A DNA stretch of 44,537 nt from Azospirillum griseum (GTDB taxonomy: Bacteria > Pseudomonadota > Alphaproteobacteria > Azospirillales > Azospirillaceae). The position numbers and the translations under genes are program-made. The stretch spans positions 1-44,537 of the forward strand of contig NZ_RXMA01000003.1 in NCBI RefSeq assembly GCF_003966125.1, written 5' to 3'. Below the pieces are notes generated by a model that saw only the letters and a list, made by a program, of their open reading frames with translations, made no database searches and was not told the DNA's origin. This document shows, piece after piece, positions 1-7,682 of the stretch. How positions within the stretch are numbered: position 1 is the first letter of the stretch; every line of letters begins with the position of its first letter.

Positions 1-116
1 GCCGCTCCGTTCGGAGCGCGTCGGCGTCGTTCGCGTCGGGAGGCGCTTTATAGGCGGCATCCCAATTTCACGCAACACCTTTTTTCACCAAAAACGCATT
101 TTTCCAAAAAAACCCT
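1..116. other. Noncoding left edge with inverted repeat and A/T runs
   Basis: No convincing gene is visible before the Ada stop codon. A 7-bp inverted repeat (CGCTCCG-TT-CGGAGCG) lies at 3-18. Runs of A and T lie at about 79-112, and on the minus strand a T run follows the Ada stop almost at once. There is no classical GC stem directly before that T run, so I do not call a terminator. Confidence 0.4.
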
Positions 117-1202
117 TCAGGTCCCCTCGCGGTCCAGCAGCGCGCGCTTGCGCTCCACCCCCCAGGCGTAGCCGGACAGGCTGCCGTCAGTGCGCACCAC
201 CCGATGACACGGGACCACCACGGCAACCGGGTTGGCCGCGCAGGCACGGGCCACCGCCCGCACGGCGGCGGGTTGGCCGATGGCCCGTGCAACGTCGCTG
301 TAGGTCGCGGTCGATCCCGGCGGAATGGCGCGCAGGGCCTGCCACACCCGATGCTGAAACGCCGTCCCCTGGAGATCGAGCGGCAGGTCGCAGCGTTGGG
401 ATGGGGTTTCAACGGCACCGATCACCGCCGCCACCGTCTGTTCAAAGCCCGCGTCCCCACCCACCAGGCGCGCGTTGGGAAAGCGGGCTTGCAGCGCCTC
501 GACCAACCGTTGGGGATCGTCGCCGAAATGGATCGCACACACCCCCTTGTCGGTGGCGGCCACCACGACCTGCCCCAAGGAGCAGGTGCCAACGGCAAAC
601 CGGATGTCCGCCCCGCGCCCGCCCGCGCGGTAATCCGATGGGCGCATGCCCAGCCGGGCCGTCGCGCCGTCGTAAAACCGGCTGGAGGAGGAATAGCCCG
701 CATCGTAGATGGTTTCCGTCACCGATTTGCCCGCCGCCAGTCCGGTGCGGGCGAGCGCGGTCTTGCAGGCGGAGGCAAAGCCTTTCGGCGTCACCCCGGC
801 GATCGCCTTGAACACCCGGTGGTAATGAAACGGCGACAGACCGGCCTGCGCGGCCAGATCGGCCAGGGAGGGCACCGGCTCACCGTCTTTCACCGCCGCT
901 TCGATCCGGCGGCAGGCTTGGGCCACGCTGTCGGCGTGGCGGTCGTCGGCGCTGGTGTCGCGAGGGTGGCAGCGTTTGCACGGACGGAACCCCGCCGCCT
1001 CCGCCGCGTCGCAATCCGCGTGGAAGCTCACATTCGCGCGTTTGGCCAGCCGCGACGGGCAGCTTGGCCGACAATACACCCCGGTGCTGGACACCGCGTA
1101 GACGAAGCGGCCATCGGCCGCCCGGTCGCGCCGCCGTACCGTTTCCCAACGCTCGTCGTCATTCTCTGCGCTGATGACCGGGGCAAGGGCGGGATGAGTC
1201 AT
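117..1202 (-). CDS. ada: Bifunctional Ada: methyl-responsive AraC-type activator and O6-methylguanine-DNA methyltransferase
   Basis: This 361-residue protein has the three-part layout of Ada. The N-terminal zinc-binding domain carries Cys44, Cys48, Cys75 and Cys78 (YCRPSC and PCKRC), one of which takes methyl groups from DNA phosphotriesters in the known family. An AraC-type helix-turn-helix spans about residues 98-195. The C-terminal methyltransferase domain has the PCHRVV active site with Cys332, which accepts the methyl group from O6-methylguanine. In the family, methylation of the N-terminal domain turns the protein into an activator of its own gene and of alkylation-repair genes. The start is supported by AAGGAG seven bases upstream. 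No alkB or alkA follows in the window, so it stands alone here. All catalytic and metal residues are present. Confidence 0.95.
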   Translation of the reverse strand: MTHPALAPVISAENDDERWETVRRRDRAADGRFVYAVSSTGVYCRPSCPSRLAKRANVSFHADCDAAEAAGFRPCKRCHPRDTSADDRHADSVAQACRRIEAAVKDGEPVPSLADLAAQAGLSPFHYHRVFKAIAGVTPKGFASACKTALARTGLAAGKSVTETIYDAGYSSSSRFYDGATARLGMRPSDYRAGGRGADIRFAVGTCSLGQVVVAATDKGVCAIHFGDDPQRLVEALQARFPNARLVGGDAGFEQTVAAVIGAVETPSQRCDLPLDLQGTAFQHRVWQALRAIPPGSTATYSDVARAIGQPAAVRAVARACAANPVAVVVPCHRVVRTDGSLSGYAWGVERKRALLDREGT

Positions 1203-1309
1203 GGCGCGGCTCCTTCACATCACGGTCCATCCCGACCCATCGGAATCGATCCATGAGCCGCATCCTGCCCGCCGCCGCCTCGCCCAACACCCCGCGTCTT
1301 GCGGTCAAA

Positions 1310-3307
1310 TCAGAGCGCGTCCCCCTCCGCCACCACCGGCAGCAGACGGCGCAGCACCAGACAGAGCAGATCGCCCGCCAGCCCTTCCGGCCCGGCATGG
1401 GCCTCCACCGCGCGCAAAACCAGTTCGGCCCGGTCACGCGCCGACAGCACCCGCCCCTGTTGCAGCACCGCGCCGAAGCGTTCCGCGCCAAAGGGGATCC
1501 GCTGCTGGTCCAGTGTCCGCAGCACGCCGTCGGTGCACAGGAACAGCGTGTCGTCCTGATTCAGCACGACGGTCGCCTCGGCAAAGGTCACGCTTTTGCG
1601 CGTGCCGAGCACCGGGCCGCCCGCCTCGGTCAACGGCTCCACGCTGCCATCGGCCAGGATGCGGCACCCACCCGGCTGACCGGCCACCGCGTGGTGCAGC
1701 GCGCCCGTCACCCGATCATACACGCCGACGAAGGCGGTGGCGTACCCATCGAAAGGGCTTTCCGCCCCCAACCGCTCGTTGACCCCAGCCAACAGCGCGC
1801 CGGGCGTGACGCCGGGACGGGCCAATTCGCGGATGGCCCCGCGCAGGATCAGCATCAGGAACGCCGCCGGAACCCCACCGCCGGAGACGCCGACCGTCAC
1901 CAACAGCGTCGTACGCTCGTCCAGTTCGATGACGTCGTAGAAGTCGCCGCTGACGGTGTGGGCCGGAACCAGTGCGGCAAAGCATTGGCTGTCGCGCCCG
2001 GCGGGAAGCTGGCGCGGCAGCAGGCTGGCCTGCACGTCGCGGGCGGCGCGCTGCTCCTCCTCGATCAACTGTTCGGCCAGCGCCAGCTTTTCCGATTTGG
2101 TTTCCAACTCGGCACCGCGCAGCAGCAATTGGGCGTCAAGCGTCTCTTCGCGGGCCGAGGCCTCCAGCGCCATGCTGCGGAAGACGCGGGACAGGCGGCC
2201 GAATTCATCGTCGCGGGCCGTCGCCTCGTTCAGGGTGAAGGGGTTGAAGCGCCCGGCCTCCACCGCCGCCACCGCCTCGCTCAACCGTTCGACCGGGGCC
2301 ATCTGCCGACGGGCAAAGCGAACGGCGCTGTAGACACCCAAACCGATGACGAGGATGCCCAGAAGGCCACCGATTTTCAGTTGTCGGCGCAGCATCACCC
2401 CCGGTTCCTCGGCGGGCAGGCGCACCACGGCGACGGCGGGTTGCCCCTGGCCATTGCCCGTCAGCTTGATCGGGGCCAAGGCCAGCAGACTGCCGCCATC
2501 CTGGACGACGCGCACATCGCCACCCGCTGCCGCCACCGCCTTGGCCGTTTCGGTTCCCGAGGACGACAGCGGACCGCCTCCGGCCTCACCAATCACCGCG
2601 CCACGCGCGACGATGCGGCCATCGCGGTCGAGCAACCACGCGGCCTCGACCGCGCGGCTGGCCAGCAGCGCGTCGATCAGGCCATCGGCTCCGGCCTTCT
2701 TGGCGATGTCACCCAACCGCTTGACCTCCGCCCCCACCTGGACGATGCGCGGCTTGTCCACCCCGGCGACCCCGGCGAACTTCATCAGCTTGCCGCCTTC
2801 CACCGCCGCGTCCGACACCAGGGACGAGGGCGACCGGTTCAACAAGCCGGTGTAGGCCGAATGACGCGGATGCGCCTTGCTGTCCTGGCCAAACAGCGGG
2901 TCGGGGCCGGAGAGATTGTGCAGATAGGCGCGGCCCCGGTTGTCGGTGATCCACATCTCATCCGGTCCACCGGCCTCGGCGATCTGCTTCAACCGGTCGG
3001 AGATTTGCTTGGGCGCGAGCTTGGCCTGTTCGGCCAGCGCCACCACATGGGCGGTCAGCGTCGCTTCGGACAGCAGGCGTTCGCCCAGCAGGATTTCCAC
3101 CTCGCGCGGGAGGTCCCGCGTTTGCGTGGCGGCACGGGCGAGCAGACCGGCGGCCATCCGGCCATCCGCCTCGATCCGCGCCAAAAGGGCACCCTGGGTT
3201 GTCCAGGCCAAGGCGGCGGTGATCGCAACCACCGCCAGCGCCACCAGCCCCGTCACCAGCAGGATCAAACGTTGTTGAAACGTCATGGGGAATCGCCCGC
3301 CCTTCAT
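1310..3307 (-). CDS. Membrane-bound HAMP/SpoIIE-type (PP2C) sensor phosphatase, possibly degenerate
   Basis: The 665-residue protein has a first membrane helix at about residues 9-32, a periplasmic sensor region of about 270 residues, a second membrane helix at about 306-326, a HAMP domain to about 382, a coiled coil, and a C-terminal SpoIIE/RsbU-like phosphatase domain (about 428-655). Such proteins sense an outside signal and dephosphorylate a partner, often an anti-sigma antagonist. The first metal-binding motif is present (GDFYD, about residue 455) and so is TDG near the end. However, the motif usually read as GDVSGxG is here VGVSGGG, so the normal metal-binding Asp is Gly. The late DD pair is also reduced (GDLLC). 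Activity is therefore doubtful. An alternative Met start lies at 3286. The gene is divergent from a response regulator, a likely partner. Confidence 0.85.
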   Translation of the reverse strand: MKGGRFPMTFQQRLILLVTGLVALAVVAITAALAWTTQGALLARIEADGRMAAGLLARAATQTRDLPREVEILLGERLLSEATLTAHVVALAEQAKLAPKQISDRLKQIAEAGGPDEMWITDNRGRAYLHNLSGPDPLFGQDSKAHPRHSAYTGLLNRSPSSLVSDAAVEGGKLMKFAGVAGVDKPRIVQVGAEVKRLGDIAKKAGADGLIDALLASRAVEAAWLLDRDGRIVARGAVIGEAGGGPLSSSGTETAKAVAAAGGDVRVVQDGGSLLALAPIKLTGNGQGQPAVAVVRLPAEEPGVMLRRQLKIGGLLGILVIGLGVYSAVRFARRQMAPVERLSEAVAAVEAGRFNPFTLNEATARDDEFGRLSRVFRSMALEASAREETLDAQLLLRGAELETKSEKLALAEQLIEEEQRAARDVQASLLPRQLPAGRDSQCFAALVPAHTVSGDFYDVIELDERTTLLVTVGVSGGGVPAAFLMLILRGAIRELARPGVTPGALLAGVNERLGAESPFDGYATAFVGVYDRVTGALHHAVAGQPGGCRILADGSVEPLTEAGGPVLGTRKSVTFAEATVVLNQDDTLFLCTDGVLRTLDQQRIPFGAERFGAVLQQGRVLSARDRAELVLRAVEAHAGPEGLAGDLLCLVLRRLLPVVAEGDAL

Positions 3308-3496
3308 TCCTGTTCGATCATCGCTTCTACCGGGGTGCGGCGCACAAGTCCAGGCGGTGGGAGCCGATGCGGGCAGCCTGCGGCCAAATCACCGGGCCGA
3401 CACCGGCACAGCGCCGTCGTGGCTGTTTCGTTCCCTCAGCGGAACGGCTACACTCCCGCGTATGTCCGGTTGCCCGCACGCTGGAGGTTTCCCGCA
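3308..3496. promoter_or_regulatory. Divergent intergenic region between phosphatase and response regulator
   Basis: This 189-bp stretch must hold the promoters of both flanking genes. A good ribosome-binding site, GGAGG, lies nine bases before the response-regulator start. A TACACT sequence near 3450 could be a -10 element but has no clear -35 partner. No operator palindrome was seen. Confidence 0.4.
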
Positions 3497-3898
3497 ATGT
3501 TTGAGACCCACAGCATACTGGTGGTTGAGGATGAAATCATCGCCCGGTCCGTGACGGTGCGCCTGCTGCGACAGTTGGGCGTCGGCACGGTGATGGAGGC
3601 CGCCGATGGGGCCGAAGCGCTCGCCCGCTGCGACCGGGTCGCCTTTGACGCCATTCTCTGCGATGTGGAGATGGAGCCGCTGGATGGGTTGGGCTTCCTG
3701 AGCGCCTTGCGAACCCGCAGCAGCACCCCGTCCGCCGAGACCCCGGTTGTGATGCTGACCAAGCACAACGAATCGGACATCGTCCTGGCCGCCCTGCACG
3801 CCGGGGCCGCCGGGTATCTGGTGAAACCCGTCACCCCCGCGTCCCTGGCGGACCGGCTGACCCGGATCCTGGGGGAGCCAAGCCCGGGAGAACCATAA
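3497..3898 (+). CDS. Single-domain (CheY-like) response regulator
   Basis: The 133-residue protein is one receiver domain with no output domain. The conserved residues are all present: the acidic pair Glu11/Asp12, the phospho-acceptor Asp56 (LCDVEM), Thr88 (MLTK) and Lys110 (LVKP). Such proteins pass a phosphoryl group to or from histidine kinases and act through protein contacts. I chose the ATG at 3497 because GGAGG lies nine bases upstream and the fold begins right there; the frame is open far upstream, but that part is antisense to the phosphatase gene and not coding. Its divergent neighbour is a SpoIIE-type phosphatase, so the two may form one signalling unit, as seen elsewhere for receiver/SpoIIE pairs. 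That link is inference. Confidence 0.85.
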   Translation: MFETHSILVVEDEIIARSVTVRLLRQLGVGTVMEAADGAEALARCDRVAFDAILCDVEMEPLDGLGFLSALRTRSSTPSAETPVVMLTKHNESDIVLAALHAGAAGYLVKPVTPASLADRLTRILGEPSPGEP

Positions 3899-3993
3899 TG
3901 CGCAACAATCCATCCCACTCAGCGTAATTATTGGTTTCGTAACCCATCCGCATACAGCATGATGCGCCTCTTTTCCCTGACCGGCGGGTTGCC

Positions 3994-4368
3994 ATGCCGA
4001 TGAACATTCTGGAAATCGCCGTTTACGCCATGGTCCTGACCGCTGGTCATCCGACGTCCTACGAATGCGTCGCGGTGAAACCGGAAGGGGCCAACTGCAC
4101 AAACGGCATGTCCGCCAAAAACGACGGGCCGCACATCCTGTTCAACAGCGGGGTTCAGGTCCGCAAGGACAACCAAGGCCGTGTCAGCCTGACCAACGGG
4201 CTGAAGACACGGTTCGATTCCAGCGCGTGGGTGGCGTTCGAGGACGCCAGCGGCAAGCCGGTGGTCAGCGTGCGCAAAACCGGGCCGATGCGCTTCAAAT
4301 TTTCCAACGGCTATCAATGCGAGGCGATGGGAAACCCGGACGACATGGCCCGCTGCTACAAGCCCTGA
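3994..4368 (+). CDS. Small hypothetical protein with four cysteines
   Basis: I do not recognise this 124-residue protein. It starts with a short hydrophobic stretch (residues 3-17) too brief for a clear signal peptide, followed by a polar region with four Cys residues, two near the N-terminus (25 and 35) and two near the C-terminus (109 and 120). That spacing could allow disulfides if it is exported. A second Met at residue 3 (4000) is an equally good start. Its last 13 bases overlap the 3' end of the convergent hydroquinone reductase gene. Composition is ordinary for a real protein and unlike the Arg/Pro-rich false frames of this GC-rich DNA, which is the main reason for calling it. Confidence 0.6.
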   Translation: MPMNILEIAVYAMVLTAGHPTSYECVAVKPEGANCTNGMSAKNDGPHILFNSGVQVRKDNQGRVSLTNGLKTRFDSSAWVAFEDASGKPVVSVRKTGPMRFKFSNGYQCEAMGNPDDMARCYKP

Positions 4369-5327
4369 TCCAGCCAGCCGGGACCAAGATGCTCGCGCCC
4401 GGACGGGGATGTCAGATCCAGCGCAGGCCCTTTCGGCACGATGGCGGTCGGGTTGATGGTGGGGTGGCTGCCATAATAATGGCGTTTGATGTGGTCGAGA
4501 TTGACCGTCTCGGCCACACCGGGAACGCTGAACAGGTCCCGCAGATAGCCCGACAGGTTGGGATAATCAACAATGCGCTGGCGGTTGCATTTGAAATGCC
4601 CGACATAGACAGCGTCAAACCGCACCAGCGTGGTGAACAGCCGCCAATCGGCTTCGGTCAGTCGGTTGCCCACCAGCCAGCGTTGACCGGACAGGCGCGC
4701 GTCCAATTCGTCCAAGGCGTCAAACAGGGCATCGAAGGCCGCCTCGTATTTGTCCTGGGCGGTGGCGAATCCCGCCTTGTACACACCGTTGTTGACACGG
4801 TCATAGACGAAACCGTTGACCCGGTCGATCTCCTCCCGCAGCTCCACCGGATAGAGATCACGGCGGTTTCCGGTGATGCCATCGAAGGCGCTGTTGAACA
4901 TGCGGATGATCTCCGCCGATTCGTTGTTCACGATCCGCCCGCTGCGGCTGTCCCACAGAACCGGCACCGTCACCCGCCCGGTGTAATCCGTTTGGCTCCG
5001 ACAATAGATCTCATAAAGGCGCGTGGCTCCGGTGGCCGGATCGGGTGTTGGAAACACCCAGCCGTCCGCCAGCATCAGCGGATCGACCACGCTCACGTCG
5101 ATCACCCCGGTCAAATCCTTCAGCGCGCGCACAATCAAGGTCCGGTGCGCCCAGGGACAGGCCAGCGAAACGAACAGGCGGTACCGCCCGGCCTCCGCCG
5201 GATAGGGGGCGGACCCGTCCGCCGTGATGCGGTCGCGGAACTGGGCCTCGGTGCGGACGAACGCGCCACCGGTCTTGCGGGTGTCATACCATTGGTCGTG
5301 CCACCGCCCCTCGATCAACAACCCCAT
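4356..5327 (-). CDS. yqjG: Glutathionyl-hydroquinone reductase (Xi-class GST, YqjG/PcpF family)
   Basis: The 323-residue protein belongs to the Xi class of glutathione transferases. The N-terminal thioredoxin-like part carries the catalytic motif ACPWAHR with Cys57; the Cys attacks glutathionyl-hydroquinones and releases free hydroquinone and a glutathione disulfide. The all-helical C-terminal domain includes the conserved block LTEADWRLFTTLVRFD, and the family's C-terminal tail around HYYGSH is intact. The start at 5327 is set by AAGGGG about eight bases upstream and by the family N-terminus; the frame is open further upstream but without family similarity. The gene is divergent from the ABC transporter at 5580 and overlaps the small gene at 3994-4368 tail to tail by 13 bp. 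The function is cytoplasmic quinone detoxification or recycling. Confidence 0.93.
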   Translation of the reverse strand: MGLLIEGRWHDQWYDTRKTGGAFVRTEAQFRDRITADGSAPYPAEAGRYRLFVSLACPWAHRTLIVRALKDLTGVIDVSVVDPLMLADGWVFPTPDPATGATRLYEIYCRSQTDYTGRVTVPVLWDSRSGRIVNNESAEIIRMFNSAFDGITGNRRDLYPVELREEIDRVNGFVYDRVNNGVYKAGFATAQDKYEAAFDALFDALDELDARLSGQRWLVGNRLTEADWRLFTTLVRFDAVYVGHFKCNRQRIVDYPNLSGYLRDLFSVPGVAETVNLDHIKRHYYGSHPTINPTAIVPKGPALDLTSPSGREHLGPGWLDQGL

Positions 5328-5374
5328 GACGCGCCCCTTCCGTTGCGTCCCCAGCGGACCACCGCCAACAGCCA

Positions 5375-5393
5375 GGCGCAAGTGTTTTGCGCC
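5375..5393. promoter_or_regulatory. Perfect 7-bp inverted repeat upstream of the hydroquinone reductase
   Basis: GGCGCAA-GTGTT-TTGCGCC is a perfect inverted repeat about 48 bases upstream of the reductase start, in the 252-bp divergent region (5328-5579). It could be an operator or a 5'-leader hairpin. No T run follows in either direction, so a terminator is unlikely. Nothing else distinct was seen in this region apart from GGAG ten bases before the ABC transporter ATG. Confidence 0.4.
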
Positions 5394-5579
5394 CCTGAAC
5401 GCGCCGGAATCGTCCGGGCCGGACGTCATGGACCGCACACCGCCCGCAAATCGGCTTGATCGCAAAAAAAGAACACCGAATTCCGCCGTCAGCAGCGTAA
5501 CAAGTCCGTCACGGTGGCCGCCGTCGGATCCCCACACGCGCCATCACACGCGCCATCGTCCTGACCGGAGAACAACCCG

Positions 5580-7343
5580 ATGCTCGAACGCCTGTCCGTG
5601 GTTCGCGCCTTTCTGGCCGATGTCTGGCGGTTGACCCGCCCCTATTGGTCGTCCGAAGAACGGTGGGCGGCGCGCGGGTTGCTGGCGGCCATCGTCGCGC
5701 TGAACCTGGGCACGGTCGCGATCGAGGTGTGGCTGACAAAGGTGAACTCCGCCATTTTCAACGCGCTGGAGGAAAAGGACCAGGGGGCTTTCGTCGACGC
5801 GCTGCTGATGTTCGGCGGGTTGGCGCTGGTCTTCATCGCGGTGGCGGTCTATCGGCTCTACCTGAACCAGATGCTGCAAATCCGCTGGCGGCGCTGGCTG
5901 ACCGAACGCTATCTCGGCGACTGGCTGAACAACCAGACCTATTACCGGCTGAATTTCGTCACCGCCAGCGGCGGCCCCGGAACCGACAACCCTGACCAAC
6001 GCATCGCCGAGGATCTGCGCGGCTTTGTCCAACTGACCCTGAGCCTGTCGCTGGGCTTCCTCAGCAACATCGTCTCGCTGCTGTCCTTCCTGGCGATCCT
6101 GTGGAGCCTGTCGGGGGACGTCGGCCTGTTCGGCATCACCATCCCCGGTTACATGGTGTGGGTGGCGCTGGTCTACGCGGTGCTCGGCACCTGGATCACC
6201 CACAAGATCGGCAAGCCGCTGGCCCGGTTGAATTTCGACCAGCAGAAATACGAGGCGGATTTCCGCTTCGCCCTGGTCCGCCTGCGCGAGAACGCCGAGA
6301 GCATCGCCTTTCAGCGCGGCGAGCCACAGGAATCCCGCCGCTTCGCCGACCGCTTCGGTCATGTGGTGTCCAATTGGTGGGCGATCATGCGGACGCAAAA
6401 GAAGCTGGTCTGGTTCACCGCCGGCTATGGGCAGGTTGCCGTCATCTTCCCGCTGCTGGTCGCCGCCCCGCGCTATTTCAGCGGAGCCATTCCGTTGGGC
6501 GCGCTGATGCAGACCTCGCAAGCCTTCGGGCAGGTGCAGGGGGCGCTGTCCTGGTTCATCGACGCCTACACCAACCTTGCCGACTGGCACGCCACCACCA
6601 GCCGCCTGGTCGGCTTTCACCAGGCGGTGGAAACGGTGCGCGCCGCCAGCGCCCGGCAGGGCGGGGTTGAGCGGGTGGAGGGAACCGACGATGCCCTGCA
6701 TCTGGACGGGCTGGCCCTGTCGCTGCCCGGCCACGCCGACCCGTTGCTGACCGCCGACCTGACGGTCTCTCCGGGCGAACGGCTGCTGATCTCCGGCGCG
6801 TCGGGGTCGGGCAAGAGCACGCTGCTGCGCGCGGTGGCCGGGATCTGGCCGTTCGGACGGGGACGGATCCGCTTGCCCGCCGGGTCGGCGGCGCTTCCGG
6901 CCACCAGCATGGTTCTGCCGCAGAAACCCTACATCCCCATCGGCACGCTGCGCGCCGCCCTCGCCTACCCCGCCAACGCCGATGGTTTTGACGACGCCAC
7001 CCTGCGCGGTCTGCTGACCGATGTCGGCATGAGCGCCTTCGCCGACCGCCTGGACGACGAGGATCATTGGAGTCAGCGCCTGTCCGGCGGCGAGCAGCAA
7101 CGGTTGGCCGTGGCCCGTGCCCTGCTCCACAAACCGGCGTGGCTCTATCTGGACGAGGCCACCTCCGCCTGCGATCCCGACACGGAAAACCGGCTTTACG
7201 GTCTGCTGCGGGACCGTCTGCCCGGCACGGCCATCGTCAGCGTCGGCCACCGCACCAGTCTGGTGGCGCACCACACCCGTCACGTGGCGGTGCAGCGGAA
7301 CGACCACGCGCCACAAGAGGCGGGCCGCGTGGTTCCTGTCTGA
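5580..7343 (+). CDS. SbmA/BacA-like ABC transporter with fused ATPase (YddA type)
   Basis: The 587-residue protein joins a membrane domain of the SbmA/BacA type (about residues 1-340, several hydrophobic helices, with the family's region LNFDQQKYEADFRFALVRLREN at about 218-240) to a nucleotide-binding domain (about 370-575). Walker A is GASGSGKST, the signature is LSGGEQQR, and Walker B is WLYLDEAT. Family members move peptides or very-long-chain fatty acids across the inner membrane; the true substrate here is unknown. The start is supported by GGAG about ten bases upstream. It ends 18 bp from the convergent end of the siderophore operon and is probably not part of it. SbmA itself lacks the ATPase domain, so the YddA-like group is the better match. 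Confidence 0.9.
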   Translation: MLERLSVVRAFLADVWRLTRPYWSSEERWAARGLLAAIVALNLGTVAIEVWLTKVNSAIFNALEEKDQGAFVDALLMFGGLALVFIAVAVYRLYLNQMLQIRWRRWLTERYLGDWLNNQTYYRLNFVTASGGPGTDNPDQRIAEDLRGFVQLTLSLSLGFLSNIVSLLSFLAILWSLSGDVGLFGITIPGYMVWVALVYAVLGTWITHKIGKPLARLNFDQQKYEADFRFALVRLRENAESIAFQRGEPQESRRFADRFGHVVSNWWAIMRTQKKLVWFTAGYGQVAVIFPLLVAAPRYFSGAIPLGALMQTSQAFGQVQGALSWFIDAYTNLADWHATTSRLVGFHQAVETVRAASARQGGVERVEGTDDALHLDGLALSLPGHADPLLTADLTVSPGERLLISGASGSGKSTLLRAVAGIWPFGRGRIRLPAGSAALPATSMVLPQKPYIPIGTLRAALAYPANADGFDDATLRGLLTDVGMSAFADRLDDEDHWSQRLSGGEQQRLAVARALLHKPAWLYLDEATSACDPDTENRLYGLLRDRLPGTAIVSVGHRTSLVAHHTRHVAVQRNDHAPQEAGRVVPV

Positions 7344-7365
7344 GGAATCGACCGCCGCCCCTCAG
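7340..7365. terminator. Inverted repeat spanning both stop codons of a convergent pair
   Basis: CTGAGG at 7340-7345 and CCTCAG at 7360-7365 form a 6-bp stem with a 14-base loop. It holds the stop of the ABC transporter (7341-7343) and the stop of the last siderophore-operon gene (7362-7364). There is no T run, so termination activity is a guess. Confidence 0.3.
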
Positions 7366-7682
7366 CGCGGCTTTGCGTTGCGCGTCGTCGCGGTGCCGGC
7401 CGTCAGCGCGGTGACGCCCGCCGCCACCGCCAACGCCGCCGCCGACAATGCCAGCACCCACAGCAGCAGGCCGAACCCCACCCCCTCGTGACGCACCGCG
7501 ACCGAGAGGGCGGCGGCCAGACAGAGCGCGGCGGCCACCCGCAGCCGCGCCACCAATCGGCGCGGCGGGTCGCGGCGGCGGTCCACCAGATCGCCCCAAT
7601 GCCGCCCCACCGTCAGCGCCAACCCGGCAAAAGCCAGACCGCACAGCGCGAACACCGTCACCACCGCCAAAGCGTCAGACAT
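7362..7682 (-). CDS. DUF3325 family inner-membrane protein
   Basis: This 106-residue protein has about three hydrophobic segments (residues 4-24, 45-62 and 68-92) with a basic loop (DRRRDPPRRLVARLR) after the first. Its size, pattern and position match the DUF3325 family, which is usually found after a PepSY-TM gene in iron-uptake operons. The exact role is unknown; it may help the PepSY protein in ferric-siderophore handling at the inner membrane. Its start overlaps the end of the PepSY gene by 8 bp, so the two are probably translated together. It is the last gene of the ten-gene operon. Confidence 0.75.
   Translation of the reverse strand: MSDALAVVTVFALCGLAFAGLALTVGRHWGDLVDRRRDPPRRLVARLRVAAALCLAAALSVAVRHEGVGFGLLLWVLALSAAALAVAAGVTALTAGTATTRNAKPR

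Noticed and set aside
1..18. Terminator from the left-edge inverted repeat
   Set aside because: No T run directly follows on either strand within the window.
1253..3496. Extension of the response-regulator frame far upstream of 3497
   Set aside because: The part before 3497 is antisense to the SpoIIE-type phosphatase; the receiver fold and a good ribosome-binding site start at 3497.
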